Assembly (NCBI RefSeq): GCF_900167455.1
Contig: NZ_FUWJ01000006.1
Coordinates: 214,005-278,004 of the forward strand
Direction: 5' to 3'
Length of the DNA: 64,000 nt
Source of the DNA: Enhydrobacter aerosaccus
GTDB lineage: Bacteria > Pseudomonadota > Alphaproteobacteria > Reyranellales > Reyranellaceae
Shown here: in pieces, positions 1 through 9,627 of the stretch
How the letters are laid out: each line of letters begins with the position of its first letter
Position numbering within the stretch: the first letter of the stretch is position 1
Translations under genes and position numbers: made by a program
The notes under the pieces: model-generated
The model's input: only the letters and a program-made list of their open reading frames with translations
Told to the model about the DNA's origin: nothing
The model's database searches: none

Positions 1-141
1 ATCGCCATTGGCGTCGTAGCGCATCACGCCTGTGGCTTGTCCGTTCGGCGAAGTGCGCGCAGAGGGCTGATTGTCTGGGGCGGCGAGGGCTGGCATCGCG
101 AGAAGCAGGGCCGCGGCGGCTATAGGGATGAATTTCGGCAT
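1..141 (-). CDS. Partial secreted protein, N-terminus only
   Basis: Only the first 47 codons lie in the window; the frame stays open through position 1. Translation from the ATG at 141 begins MPKFIPIAAAALLLAMPALA, a typical Sec signal peptide with cleavage expected after ALA near residue 20. A polar Ala/Pro/Ser-rich stretch follows. The gene is divergent from the glutathione reductase gene, sharing a gap of about 140 bp. The mature domain is outside the window, so function cannot be assigned. Confidence 0.6.
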   Translation of the reverse strand, partial: MPKFIPIAAAALLLAMPALAAPDNQPSARTSPNGQATGVMRYDANGD

Positions 142-279
142 CTGGTGGCATCCTAAAGTGGTATCAGGATACGGAAATACACGTTCCGGTTCCCTTACTT
201 GCCGCTTTAAGGGCCGATATAGTCTGACACGCGACCGAATTAAGGCCGTGTTGAGGTTTTGTTCTCGGGGCTTCCCGCC

Positions 280-1668
280 ATGGCGTACGACTACGATCTA
301 TTTGTCATCGGTGCCGGTTCCGGCGGGGTGCGGGCTTCGCGCATCGCCGCAGGTCATGGCGCTCGCGTCGGCATCTGCGAGGATTATCGCGTTGGTGGCA
401 CCTGCGTGATCCGGGGCTGCGTGCCAAAGAAGCTGCTCGTATACGGCTCGAAGTTTGCGCACGAATTCGACGACGCGGCGGCCTACGGCTGGTCGCTCGG
501 CGAGCGCACGCATAGCTGGTCCGTGTTGCGCGACAATGTCCAGCAGGAAGTCGATCGCCTGAACGGCGTCTATCTGCGCCTGCTCGAGGGCGCTGGCGTC
601 AAATTGCATATGGGGCGCGGCCGGCTGCTCGATCGCCATACCGTCGAGGTGGGCGGAGAGACTTTCACGGCCGACAAGATCCTGGTCGCGACCGGCGGCC
701 GGCCCGAGGTGCCTCCGATCCCCGGGCATGAATGCGCCATCACCTCCAACGAGGCCTTCCATCTTCCCGACCCACTGCCTCGGCGCATCACCATAGTGGG
801 CGGCGGTTATATCGCCGTCGAGTTCGCCGGGGTCTTCAACGGTCTCGGTTGCGAGGTCGATCTGGTGTTGCGACGGGACCGCGTGCTGCGAGGGTTCGAT
901 GAGGAATGTCGTACGTTCGTGCATGAGGCCCTGGCGAAGAGCGGCATCCGCATGCGAACGGAAACCCAGATCGTCGGCATCGAGTCGGCGAACGGCAAGG
1001 CGCCGTTCCAGCTCCGCACGGGCAATGGCGCGGTGTTCGAGACAGATTTGGTGATGTATGCGACCGGCCGCGTTGCCAACACGGCTGGCATTGGCCTCGA
1101 GAAGGTCGGCGTGCAGTTGGACAAGGCTGGCGCTATCGCCGTCGATGAATGGTCCAGGACCACCTGTGAGAATATCTGGGCGGTGGGCGACGTCACGGAC
1201 CGTATCAACCTCACGCCGGTCGCGATCATGGAAGGCCATTGCTTTGCCGACACGGTATTCGGCAACAGGCCGCGCAAACCCGATCATCGCAACGTACCGT
1301 CAGCGGTGTTTTGCCAACCGGAGTTGGCGACGGTCGGTCTGACGGAGGAAGAGGCTTCGCGCACGCTGGGCAAATTGCGTGTCTACACGGCGGCGTTCCG
1401 ACCGATGAAGTACACGCTGACCGGGGGTGAGCAGCGGACCTTCATGAAGCTGATCGTCGAGGCGGCCACCGACAAGGTCGTCGGCGTCCACATGGTCGGT
1501 GACGACGCGGCGGAACTGATCCAGGGCCTCGCCGTCGCGGTCAAAGCCGGTGCAACGAAGGCGCAGTTCGATGCGACGGTCGGTATCCATCCCACCGCCG
1601 GTGAGGAGTTCGTCACCATGCGGACGGCACGGCCTGAACCCGCCCCGCGGAAAGTGGCGGCGGAATAG
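280..1668 (+). CDS. gor: Glutathione-disulfide reductase
   Basis: FAD- and NADPH-dependent enzyme that reduces glutathione disulfide in the cytoplasm. The 462-aa product has an N-terminal FAD motif (GAGSGG, residues 11-16) and the redox-active disulfide motif GGTCVIRGCVPKK with Cys42 and Cys47. A second Rossmann motif (VGGGYIAVEFAG) is followed by LRRDRVLRGFD, whose arginines are the usual mark of NADPH over NADH use. The dimerisation domain near the C-terminus has HPTAGEE, carrying the conserved catalytic His-Glu pair. The ATG at 280 is preferred because MAYDYDLFVIG starts directly at the Rossmann fold; a TTG at 259 would only add seven residues. Length matches the family. Confidence 0.95.
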   Translation: MAYDYDLFVIGAGSGGVRASRIAAGHGARVGICEDYRVGGTCVIRGCVPKKLLVYGSKFAHEFDDAAAYGWSLGERTHSWSVLRDNVQQEVDRLNGVYLRLLEGAGVKLHMGRGRLLDRHTVEVGGETFTADKILVATGGRPEVPPIPGHECAITSNEAFHLPDPLPRRITIVGGGYIAVEFAGVFNGLGCEVDLVLRRDRVLRGFDEECRTFVHEALAKSGIRMRTETQIVGIESANGKAPFQLRTGNGAVFETDLVMYATGRVANTAGIGLEKVGVQLDKAGAIAVDEWSRTTCENIWAVGDVTDRINLTPVAIMEGHCFADTVFGNRPRKPDHRNVPSAVFCQPELATVGLTEEEASRTLGKLRVYTAAFRPMKYTLTGGEQRTFMKLIVEAATDKVVGVHMVGDDAAELIQGLAVAVKAGATKAQFDATVGIHPTAGEEFVTMRTARPEPAPRKVAAE

Positions 1669-1770
1669 GGGTAAAACCGCCGCGCGTGCCATCTGGCCTT
1701 TTATCCACAGCGCGTATAGGTTCACCCACCCCGAAAGGCCCGTCTCGGCCATGGGGAGCAGGAGGATGAG

Positions 1771-3207
1771 ATGACCGCGATTCAGGGCCCGTCTCCGATG
1801 GCCGCGAAAGCGCAGTCCCGCAGTTCAAGTGCCGCCGACTGGACACCGACCAGCTGGCGCAGTCGGCCGGCCCTACAGATGCCGGTCTATCCGGATGCGT
1901 TGACCCTGGCGAGCGCCGAGGCGCGGCTGCGCCGCTATCCGCCGCTGGTGTTTGCCGGTGAGGCGCGGAAGCTCAAGGCGGCACTGGCGAAGGTGGCTGC
2001 GGGCGAGGCGTTCCTGCTGCAGGGCGGCGACTGCGCCGAGAGCTTCCTCGATTTCAGCGCCAACAACATCCGGGACACGTTCCGCGTGCTCCTGCAGATG
2101 GCGGTTGTGCTCACCTACGGCGCCGGTGTGCCGGTGGTGAAACTTGGCCGCATGGCGGGACAGTTTGCGAAGCCGCGCTCCTCGCCGACCGAGACGGTGA
2201 ACGGCGTCGAGCTGCCGTCCTATCGCGGTGACAACGTCAACGGTTTCGAATTCACCGCCGAGGCGCGCCGTCCCGACCCGGAACGGATGGTCCAGGCCTA
2301 CAACCAGTCGGCCGCGACCTTGAACCTGCTACGGGCCTTCGCCCAGGGTGGCTACGCCGACCTGCACGAGGTCCATCGCTGGAATCTCGATTTCGTGCGC
2401 AGTTCGCCGGCTTCCGCCCGCTACCAGGATCTGGCGGCCCGTCTCGACGAGACATTGAATTTCATGGCCGCCTGCGGTCTCAACTCCGCGACGACCCCGC
2501 AGATTGCCGAGACCGACTTCTTCACCAGCCACGAGGCGTTGCTGCTCCAGTACGAGGAAGCGCTGACGCGTGTCGATTCCACTTCGGGCGACTGGTACGA
2601 CTGCTCGGCCCACATGCTTTGGATCGGCGATCGGACACGCCAACCCGACGGCGCTCATGTCGAATTCCTGCGCGGGGTGCGTAACCCGCTGGGCTTCAAG
2701 GCAGGGCCGTCGCTCTCGATCGACGATACGTTGCACCTGCTTGAAATCCTCAATCCGGCGAACGAGCCCGGACGGATCGTGATGATCGTCCGCATGGGTG
2801 CCGAGAAGGTGGCCGACAAGCTGCCGGCCCTGGTGCGCGCGGTGAAACGGTCCGGTCATTCCGTGGTGTGGTCATGCGATCCCATGCACGGCAACACCAT
2901 CACGGCCACCAACGGCAAGAAGACCCGTCGGTTCGATGCCATTCTGAGCGAGGTGAAGGACTTCTTCGCCGTGCATCGCGCCGAGGGGACGCATCCGGGC
3001 GGAGTGCATTTCGAGATGACCGGCCAGGAAGTGACCGAATGCATCGGCGGCGCCGTCGATATCACTGTCGAGAACTTGACAGAGCGCTACGAAACGCAAT
3101 GCGATCCGCGTCTCAATGCCAGCCAGGCGCTCGAGCTTGCCTTCCTGCTGGCTGAGCAACTCAAGGCCGAACGGCTGCAAATCCAGAGGGCCCGCGCCGC
3201 CAGCTGA
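1771..3207 (+). CDS. Class II 3-deoxy-7-phosphoheptulonate synthase (DAHP synthase)
   Basis: Condenses phosphoenolpyruvate and erythrose 4-phosphate, the first step of the shikimate pathway. The 478-aa length fits the class II (plant/mycobacterial-like) family, not the shorter AroF/G/H class [11 protein letters not shown] near residues 83-92 carries the metal-binding Cys88; [12 protein letters not shown] is the substrate-binding arginine motif; a late [13 protein letters not shown] segment holds further metal ligands. A strong ribosome site (AGGAGGATGAG) immediately precedes the ATG. It stands about 100 bp after gor, transcribed the same way. The residues before about 30 are poorly conserved, as usual for the family. 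Confidence 0.93.
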   Translation: MTAIQGPSPMAAKAQSRSSSAADWTPTSWRSRPALQMPVYPDALTLASAEARLRRYPPLVFAGEARKLKAALAKVAAGEAFLLQGGDCAESFLDFSANNIRDTFRVLLQMAVVLTYGAGVPVVKLGRMAGQFAKPRSSPTETVNGVELPSYRGDNVNGFEFTAEARRPDPERMVQAYNQSAATLNLLRAFAQGGYADLHEVHRWNLDFVRSSPASARYQDLAARLDETLNFMAACGLNSATTPQIAETDFFTSHEALLLQYEEALTRVDSTSGDWYDCSAHMLWIGDRTRQPDGAHVEFLRGVRNPLGFKAGPSLSIDDTLHLLEILNPANEPGRIVMIVRMGAEKVADKLPALVRAVKRSGHSVVWSCDPMHGNTITATNGKKTRRFDAILSEVKDFFAVHRAEGTHPGGVHFEMTGQEVTECIGGAVDITVENLTERYETQCDPRLNASQALELAFLLAEQLKAERLQIQRARAAS

Positions 3208-3299
3208 TCGAGGCGTCGAGGCCGGGGAGGGCCCACCATGCATCCGATACGTCCGGCGCGGTCCAACGCGCCGTCTGAGCAGAGTTGGGGGATCTGACG

Positions 3300-4448
3300 A
3301 TGGCGCATCCTGCCAACGGCGAGATCGAGCGTTACACCGATCACTACTTCAATCGGACGAAGCAGGTAGTCGGCAAGTTCGGCGACAGCCGCGTGACCTA
3401 TGCCATCTTCATGCGGCGGCCGGTCGTGTTCGCGCCGCGGCTTGCGCTCGATTGGCTGACCCAGACGGTCAAGGAACGTGGCACCGCCGTCGAGATCGAT
3501 TTGCGTTACGCCGAAGGCAAATGGGTCGGCGCCGGCGAACCGATGATGTATGTCACCGGCTCGTTCTATCATCTGGTCGATCTGGAAACGATCTTCCTGC
3601 AGAAGCTGGGACCGGCCTGCGTGGCTGCCTACAATGCCTGGACTATGTGCGCCGACATGCCGAAGGCGGCCTTCCTCGCCATGGATGCGCGCCATTGCGC
3701 CGGCCGGGAAATGGCCGAGATGATGGCCTATGCGGCGTCGGTCGGGTCTGCCCGGGCCAAGCGCAAGGTCGGGGCGATCGGCTTCATCGGCAACGCCACG
3801 CACGCCACCGCCCATTTCTTTGGTCGTAACGAAGGTCTGGGAACGATGCCGCATGCCCTGATCGGCTATGCGGGCTCGACGGTGCGTGCGGCGGAGATGT
3901 TCCACCAGACATTTCCTGACGAACCGATGACGGTCCTGGCCGACTATTTTGCGCGCGAGATTTCCGATTCGCTGGAAGTCTGCCGGCGGTTTCCCGATCT
4001 CGCCGCCAAGGGCATGCTGTCGTTCCGCCTGGATACGACCGGCGGCCGCTATATCGAGGGCCTCGATCCGGCCACTTCCTACGCGGTGCTGGAACGTTTC
4101 TCGCCTGAATCGATTCGCGGTTATCGCAGCGAAGAAGAACTGCGCTACCTCGTCGGCACCGGCGTGTCGGCGGCGGCGATCTTTCATCTGCGCGACCAGC
4201 TCGACCGGGCCGGGTTCACCGCGGTGAAGATCGTCGCATCGTCCGGCTTCGGACCGGCGAAGTGCCGTATCATGGCCGAAGCGAAGGCGCCAATCGACGT
4301 GGTCGGCACCGGCTCGTTCCTGCCCTCGAACTGGACCGAGACCTATGCCACGGCGGATATCGTCGAATATGACGGCCAGAAGCGCGTGAAGGTCGGTCGC
4401 GAGTTCCTGCATCGGGTGCGGGACGGCAAGGCCAGCCTTCCGCTCTGA
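3300..4448 (+). CDS. Nicotinate phosphoribosyltransferase-like protein
   Basis: Nicotinate phosphoribosyltransferases attach phosphoribose from PRPP to nicotinate in NAD salvage. The 382-aa protein has the N-terminal YTDHYFNRTK segment of the family, the central GTMPHALIGYAGS loop, FRLDTTGGRYIEG, and a late SSGFGPAKC phosphate-binding turn before the C-terminal end of the barrel. It is somewhat shorter than the common PncB form, so it may belong to a divergent branch and the substrate is less certain. The ATG at 3300 is chosen over an in-frame TTG at 3285 because it follows a GGGGG-rich ribosome site. A GST gene follows after 12 bases. NAD synthase lies elsewhere in the window at 53 kb. Confidence 0.85.
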   Translation: MAHPANGEIERYTDHYFNRTKQVVGKFGDSRVTYAIFMRRPVVFAPRLALDWLTQTVKERGTAVEIDLRYAEGKWVGAGEPMMYVTGSFYHLVDLETIFLQKLGPACVAAYNAWTMCADMPKAAFLAMDARHCAGREMAEMMAYAASVGSARAKRKVGAIGFIGNATHATAHFFGRNEGLGTMPHALIGYAGSTVRAAEMFHQTFPDEPMTVLADYFAREISDSLEVCRRFPDLAAKGMLSFRLDTTGGRYIEGLDPATSYAVLERFSPESIRGYRSEEELRYLVGTGVSAAAIFHLRDQLDRAGFTAVKIVASSGFGPAKCRIMAEAKAPIDVVGTGSFLPSNWTETYATADIVEYDGQKRVKVGREFLHRVRDGKASLPL

Positions 4449-4460
4449 GCGGGGAGAACA

Positions 4461-5090
4461 ATGCTCAAACTCTACTATGCTCCCGGAGCGTGCTCGACCG
4501 CGTCGCATATCGGCCTGGAGGAAAGCGGCGCCAAGTACGAGGCCCAGGCGCTGTCCTTCGCCAAAGCGGAGCAGAAGACGCCCGAGTACCTCAAGATCAA
4601 CCCTCGCGGGCGCGTACCGGCGTTGGTGGTCGAGGAGGGCACGATCGTCGAGAATACGGCGATCCTGAATTATATCGCGGCGAAGTATGCGCCGCAGCTG
4701 ATGCCCAAGGATCCGGTCCAGCATGCGCGGGCGATTTCCTTGATGGCGTGGTTCTCCAACACGGTCCATCCGGCCTTCACGCATATCAATCGGCCGGAAC
4801 GCTTCGCGTCCGATGTGTCGGTCCACGAGGCTCTCAAGGCGACAGGGCGCGAGAACTTCTTCGCTGCTCTGAAGGAGATCGATGGCCTGCTGGCTGGCAA
4901 GCAATGGATCATGGGTGACCAGTTCACTGTCGTGGACGGTTACGCACTTGTCTTCTATGGCTGGGGGAAGCGCATTGGCCTGCCGATGCAGGAACTCCAG
5001 AACTATACGCGCTGGAAGGATCGAATGCTTGCCCGACCCGCCGTGAAGCGCGTCGTGGAACGGGAACAGAGCATCCTGCTGACGCCCTAA
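4461..5090 (+). CDS. Glutathione S-transferase family protein
   Basis: Cytosolic glutathione transferase of 209 aa. The N-terminal thioredoxin-like half begins LKLYYAPGACSTASHIGLEE, with a Cys-Ser pair at residues 11-12 in the position of the beta-class catalytic cysteine. It contains NPRGRVPALVV (cis-proline loop) and ENTAILNYIA (glutathione gamma-glutamyl binding). The all-helical C-terminal half contains the conserved FTVVDGYALVFYGW segment. It starts 12 bases after the preceding gene with GGGGAG upstream, so it is probably cotranscribed. Substrate unknown. Confidence 0.9.
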   Translation: MLKLYYAPGACSTASHIGLEESGAKYEAQALSFAKAEQKTPEYLKINPRGRVPALVVEEGTIVENTAILNYIAAKYAPQLMPKDPVQHARAISLMAWFSNTVHPAFTHINRPERFASDVSVHEALKATGRENFFAALKEIDGLLAGKQWIMGDQFTVVDGYALVFYGWGKRIGLPMQELQNYTRWKDRMLARPAVKRVVEREQSILLTP

Positions 5091-5096
5091 AGCTGC

Positions 5097-6299
5097 GTGG
5101 TCCCGCGGTACGTTTTCCCGGCTTACCTCGCCGGGCTCGGCAGCTGGTTCGTGCCGATGGGCATCCAGATGGTGCTGTTCCCCTGGCTGGTGGCCGTCGT
5201 CCTGCGCCTCGATGCGTTCGCCGTCGGCGTGGCCCAGGCGGCGATCATGGCCCCGTCACTTCTGTTCCTTCCCTTGGGAGGGCTGATGGCCGATCGCGGC
5301 AATCCGCGTCGGTTGCTGCTGCGCTATCACCTGGCCTATGCGATTCCGCCCGTCGTGTTGGCGGTGGTCCTGTCCCAGGGCGGCCTCAGCTACGCGCTGC
5401 TGATCGCCTACGCGCTCGCGGCCGGTTCCATCAGCGCTTTCGCTGTGCCGACACGCGATACCCTACTGCCCGCTGTGTCGGCGGAGGTCGGACTGCCACG
5501 AGCCGTCGCCCTTGCCACGGCATTGCAATTCGCCGGGCAACTGGTCGGCATCGCCTGCGCCTCGTCTGCCGATCGGCTGGGGCCGGCACCGCTTCTCCTG
5601 CTTCATGCGGTTCTGGTTCTGGCCGGCGCAGCCTTCGTATGGTGGTTGCCCGATCCGGCCGCCCATACTGTGAAGGAGAAGCAGGGATTCTGGCGCAGCG
5701 TCGGCGAGGGACTGTCGGTCGCGGCCAAGACGGAGCAGATCTGGCCGGTACTGTTGCTCAATCTCGGTGTGGGGATCTTCTATGTCGGGCCGTTCATGGC
5801 CGTCCTGCCGCTCGCTGTGCGCGATCATTATGGTGGCGGCGCGTTCGATCTCTCGTTGGTCAGTTTCGCCTTCTGGGCGGCGACGATCGTGGCCAGCATC
5901 GCCTTTGCAGCCCTGGCGCGGCGGCTGACCCTGCGCGGACGTCTCATTGGATGCGCCGTCATGACGGGTGCGCTCGTCCTCCTGCTGCTGTCGATGCTGC
6001 CGCCGTTCCCGATTTTCGCCGCGCTGAACTTCGTCTGGGGGATCGGCGCCGGCATTACGATGACTCAAAGCCGGACCGTGGTGCAGATCGTCGCGCCGCC
6101 GACGCATCGGGCGAGGCTCATGTCGCTGTTTCAGCTCGGACTTGGCGGCGGCGGGCCGATCGGCGCCTTCCTTACTGGCGCGATCTGCGCCGTCTGGGGC
6201 ATTCGGGCGGCCATGATGATACCGGCCGCGGCCATGATCCTGTTGATCGCCGTGGTCCTCGTCCAGTCACGGCTGTGGGTGATGCGGACAGTCGAATAG
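5097..6299 (+). CDS. MFS transporter
   Basis: A 400-aa, strongly hydrophobic protein with about 10-12 predicted membrane segments. LGGLMADRGNPRRLLLRY is the cytoplasmic loop 2-3 signature of the major facilitator superfamily. The halves are split by a soluble linker around residues 185-215. It resembles drug or siderophore exporter-like MFS proteins; the substrate cannot be told. The start is taken as GTG at 5097, six bases after the GST stop, with no clear ribosome site; translational coupling is likely. It converges with hemA, the two stop codons being four bases apart. Confidence 0.8.
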   Translation: MVPRYVFPAYLAGLGSWFVPMGIQMVLFPWLVAVVLRLDAFAVGVAQAAIMAPSLLFLPLGGLMADRGNPRRLLLRYHLAYAIPPVVLAVVLSQGGLSYALLIAYALAAGSISAFAVPTRDTLLPAVSAEVGLPRAVALATALQFAGQLVGIACASSADRLGPAPLLLLHAVLVLAGAAFVWWLPDPAAHTVKEKQGFWRSVGEGLSVAAKTEQIWPVLLLNLGVGIFYVGPFMAVLPLAVRDHYGGGAFDLSLVSFAFWAATIVASIAFAALARRLTLRGRLIGCAVMTGALVLLLLSMLPPFPIFAALNFVWGIGAGITMTQSRTVVQIVAPPTHRARLMSLFQLGLGGGGPIGAFLTGAICAVWGIRAAMMIPAAAMILLIAVVLVQSRLWVMRTVE

Positions 6300-6303
6300 C
6301 TGG

Positions 6304-7527
6304 CTATTCGGCCGCGGCACGGCGGCCAAGGCCCAATGTCTGCCAGACGTCCTGCAAGGCGGAGACGAGGTAAGCCATGTGCTCGTCCGTGTGCAACGGC
6401 GTCGGAGTCAGCCGCAGCCGCTCCGTACCGCGTGGCACCGTCGGGTAGTTGATCGGCTGGACATAGATGTCGTGGCGATCCATCAGCAGGTCGCTGGCCT
6501 GCTTGCACAAGGTGGCGTCGCCCACGGAGACCGGCACGATGTGGGTGGCAGACGGCATGACCGGCAAGCCGGCCGCGGCCAGCCGCCGCTTCAATGTGGC
6601 CGCACGTTCCTGATGACGCACGCGCAGCTCCGGATGGGAGCTGACATAGCGGATGCTGGCCGCCGCGGCCGCGGCGATGGCTGGCGGCAGCGAGGTGGTG
6701 AAGATGAAGCCCGACCCGCAGGAGCGGATGAAATCCACGGTGGCCGCGCTCGACGCGATGTAGCCGCCGACGACACCAAAGGCCTTGGCAAGCGTGCCCT
6801 GCACGATGTCGACCTTGTCGAGGACATCGTCGCGCTCCGCCACGCCTGCGCCGCGGTCTCCGTACATGCCGACAGCGTGGACCTCGTCGAGATAGGTGAG
6901 GGCGCCATAGCGGTGTGCGAGATCGCAGATGTCGCCGATGGGTGCGACGTCGCCATCCATGGAATAGACGGATTCGAAAGCCACGATCTTCGGCGTGCTC
7001 GGATCGGCGGCCGCCAGCAACTCCTCAAGATGATGCAGATCGTTGTGGCGGAAGATCTTCCGCACCGCCCCCGAGTGCCGGATGCCGGCGATCATCGAGG
7101 CGTGGTTGAAGGCATCGGAATAGAGCTCGCAGCCGGGCAGAAGGGCGCCGAGCGTCTGAAGCGTCGTCTCGTTGGCGACATAACCCGAGGTGAAGATCAG
7201 GGCGGCGTCCTTGCGATGCAGCGCGGCCAGTTCCTGCTCGAGGGCGGTATGGAAGGTATTGGTGCCAGAGATGTTGCGGGTTCCCCCGGCGCCTGAACCC
7301 TGGGCGCCGATGGCGGACTGCATGGCGTCGAGCACGACCGGATGCTGGCCCATGGCCAGATAGTCGTTGCTGCACCAGACCGTGACGTCCTTCGCTGGCC
7401 CGCCTTCGCGATGAAACCGCGCGCGTGGAAAGGCGCCGACGATGCGCTCCAGCTCCGCGAACACGCGGTAGCGACCCTCGTCGCGCAGTCGATCGAGATG
7501 GCCAGTGAAAAAGGCTTCGTAATTCAT
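6304..7527 (-). CDS. hemA: 5-aminolevulinate synthase
   Basis: PLP enzyme condensing glycine and succinyl-CoA to 5-aminolevulinate, the Shemin (C4) entry to tetrapyrroles typical of Alphaproteobacteria. The 407-aa protein opens with [21 protein letters not shown], characteristic of ALAS. It has the glycine-rich [13 protein letters not shown] (residues 78-90), YLDEVHAVG with the cofactor-binding Asp (about 214), and GTLAKAFG with the Schiff-base Lys248. The strong match to ALAS at the N-terminus separates it from the related enzymes Kbl and BioF. Transcribed away from the small membrane gene upstream, 127 bp distant. Confidence 0.96.
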   Translation of the reverse strand: MNYEAFFTGHLDRLRDEGRYRVFAELERIVGAFPRARFHREGGPAKDVTVWCSNDYLAMGQHPVVLDAMQSAIGAQGSGAGGTRNISGTNTFHTALEQELAALHRKDAALIFTSGYVANETTLQTLGALLPGCELYSDAFNHASMIAGIRHSGAVRKIFRHNDLHHLEELLAAADPSTPKIVAFESVYSMDGDVAPIGDICDLAHRYGALTYLDEVHAVGMYGDRGAGVAERDDVLDKVDIVQGTLAKAFGVVGGYIASSAATVDFIRSCGSGFIFTTSLPPAIAAAAAASIRYVSSHPELRVRHQERAATLKRRLAAAGLPVMPSATHIVPVSVGDATLCKQASDLLMDRHDIYVQPINYPTVPRGTERLRLTPTPLHTDEHMAYLVSALQDVWQTLGLGRRAAAE

Positions 7528-7654
7528 CTGTCTGTCTCTGCCGCCGATCCTAGTGGGCTTCCAATACTGCCTATATCCGTATTTTCGTCGCGGAGCAGGT
7601 GGGCGCCTTGACCAATGTCAATAAGGCGCAGGTCTCGTTGCGAGTCGTTCTCAA

Positions 7655-8005
7655 TTAGAGGATGAGGCCCGCCACCAAGGCGACGCTCAGGAACAGCGAG
7701 ATCGTGAGCAGAGGCAATGCGCCCAGCCACCGCGTCTGTGAAGGCAGCCCATCCCAATGACGCAGTGTTGGTACGGCTGCCAGAAGGGCTGCCAGGACGC
7801 CGAGAACCCAGAGGGCGAGGGCAAAGAGGAAGGCCACATTGACGCGCTCGCCGGGTGTGGCCGCCATTCCCAATCCTGTAAGGATCGGCAGGATCGATGC
7901 CGCGAACAGGGCGACGGCCCAGACCGCGCGTTTTCGGATCCGTTGACTGGTGCCGGCAGGCAGTGCGTTCTCCGCCCGCCCGCCGGATACCGAAGGATCC
8001 GTCAC
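7655..8005 (-). CDS. Small integral membrane protein, unknown function
   Basis: A 116-aa protein with a hydrophilic N-terminus of about 25 residues and three clear hydrophobic segments (roughly 28-48, 56-77 and 94-115). No family was recognised. The only upstream start is a GTG at 8005, one base after the stop codon of the aminotransferase gene, so translation is probably coupled. The tight linkage suggests a shared transcript, but the role is unknown. Confidence 0.55.
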   Translation of the reverse strand: MTDPSVSGGRAENALPAGTSQRIRKRAVWAVALFAASILPILTGLGMAATPGERVNVAFLFALALWVLGVLAALLAAVPTLRHWDGLPSQTRWLGALPLLTISLFLSVALVAGLIL

Positions 8006-8006
8006 C

Positions 8007-9416
8007 TCAGCCCTTGAAATGACCTTCCGAGCGCAGATCGGCCAGCGTCTCGTCGAAGGCCTTGCGCAGGCGGCCGAACAGGTCGGCGAGCTCGGCCTCG
8101 TTGATGATCAGCGGCGGGCAGATCGCGACCCGGTCGCCCATATTGCGGATGAACAGGCCGTGCTGGACAGCGTGGTTGTAGACCCGGTTCCCGGCACCGA
8201 CGGCCACCGGGTCGAACGGCGCCTTGGTCTTCTTGTCGGCGACGATCTCGAGCGCCCCGACCATGCCGACGCTCATCGCCTCTCCGACCAGCGGGTGATC
8301 GGCGAACGAGGCGACATGCTTCTGGAACACCGGGCTCAGTCGCTTGGCATGACCGAACAGGTCGATCTCGTCGTAGATCTTCTGGGTTTCGAGCGCGACC
8401 GCGGCCGCCACCGGGTGACCCGAATAGGTGAAGCCGTGACCCCAGGTGCCGATCTTGTCGCTCTCGGTCGCCAGCGCCTGATAGACTTTGTCGTTCACCA
8501 TCACGGCGGAGATCGGCAGGAACGAGGCCGACAAAGCCTTGGCGCAGGTGAGAATGTCCGGCTGGATGTTCAGCGTCTGGCACCCCCATACATTGCCCGT
8601 ACGTCCGAAACCGCAGATCACCTCGTCGGCGATGAACAGCATGTCGTACTTGCGGCAGACCGCCTGGATCTTTTCGTAATAGCCCTTGGGCGGCACGATC
8701 ACGCCGCCGGCGCCCATCACCGGCTCACAGATCATGGCGGCGACATGCTCGGCCCCGCCTTCCTTGAGGATCAGCTGCTCGAGTTCCTCCGCGCAACGGG
8801 TGGCGAACTGCTCTTCCGTCTCGCCGTCCTTGCCGAAGCGATAATAGTGCGGGCAGCTGGTATGCAGGATGTTGGCGATCGGCAGATCGAACGAGCGATG
8901 GTTGTTCGGCAGGCCGGTCAGGCTTGCTGCGGCGACCGTGACCCCGTGATAGCCCTTGATGCGCGAGATGATCTTCTTCTTGTGGGGCCGGCCCAGCGCA
9001 TTGTTGACGTACCACACCATCTTCACGACGGTGTCGTTGGCTTCGGAGCCGGAATTGGCGAAGAACACCTTCGACATCGGGACCGGCGCCATCGCCTTGA
9101 GCTTCTCGGCGAGGTTGATCGCCGGTTCGTGGCTGCGCTGGTTGAAGGCGTGATAGAAAGGCAGCTGCTTCATCTGCTCGTAGGCAACGGTCGCGAGGCG
9201 CTCGTTGCTGAAGCCCAGTGCCGCCGACCAGAGGCCGGCCATGCCTTCGATGTATTCCTTGCCGTCGTCGTCCATCACATAGACGCCGCGTCCGCGCACG
9301 ATGGTCAGGGGACCAGTCGCCTCGTGCTTCTTGAAGTTGGTGTAGGGATGGAGGTGATGCGCAATGTCGCGGGCGGCATTGGAATTACCACGGAAGCTGC
9401 GAGAAACATCGTTCAT
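8007..9416 (-). CDS. Class III PLP-dependent aminotransferase (omega-transaminase type)
   Basis: Fold-type I transaminase of 469 aa that moves an amino group from an omega-amine or amino acid to a keto acid such as pyruvate. Visible family marks are GMAGLWSAALGFSNERL (N-terminal substrate loop), ANSGSEANDTVVKMVWY (phosphate-binding), KGYHGVTVAAASLTGL, the FIADEVICGFGRTG cofactor Asp motif, and TCAKALSASFLPISAVM with the Schiff-base lysine. The ATG at 9416 begins MNDVSRSFRGNSNAARD, normal for the family; the longer frame to 9533 is not supported. It is divergent from the peptide ABC operon. Exact substrate (putrescine, beta-alanine, taurine) is unresolved. Confidence 0.9.
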   Translation of the reverse strand: MNDVSRSFRGNSNAARDIAHHLHPYTNFKKHEATGPLTIVRGRGVYVMDDDGKEYIEGMAGLWSAALGFSNERLATVAYEQMKQLPFYHAFNQRSHEPAINLAEKLKAMAPVPMSKVFFANSGSEANDTVVKMVWYVNNALGRPHKKKIISRIKGYHGVTVAAASLTGLPNNHRSFDLPIANILHTSCPHYYRFGKDGETEEQFATRCAEELEQLILKEGGAEHVAAMICEPVMGAGGVIVPPKGYYEKIQAVCRKYDMLFIADEVICGFGRTGNVWGCQTLNIQPDILTCAKALSASFLPISAVMVNDKVYQALATESDKIGTWGHGFTYSGHPVAAAVALETQKIYDEIDLFGHAKRLSPVFQKHVASFADHPLVGEAMSVGMVGALEIVADKKTKAPFDPVAVGAGNRVYNHAVQHGLFIRNMGDRVAICPPLIINEAELADLFGRLRKAFDETLADLRSEGHFKG

Positions 9417-9627
9417 AGGCGGAACCTGCAGGAAAACGCGAGAAAAGCACGATAGGAGCCCGCACCAAGCCTGTCCAACGGATGTCTTTTCAGTGCGGGC
9501 GTGAAAATTATTGTGGAATTGACGCCCCGACACTGTAAGTGCAACTTGCAGCTATGCGTCAATGCAGGGGCAGGCGAAGGGGAAACCGCTTGCAAGGATT
9601 GCGGACGGCGCCTGGAGGGGAATTAGG

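Noticed and set aside
3087..4904. Minus-strand frame of about 600 codons opposite the nicotinate phosphoribosyltransferase and GST genes
   Set aside because: Same cause: long open antisense frame in high-GC coding sequence, no motif.
6294..6309. Hairpin GAATAGC/GCTATTC between the MFS and hemA stop codons
   Set aside because: No T-run on either strand and a 2-base loop; the symmetry arises from two TAG stop codons facing each other.
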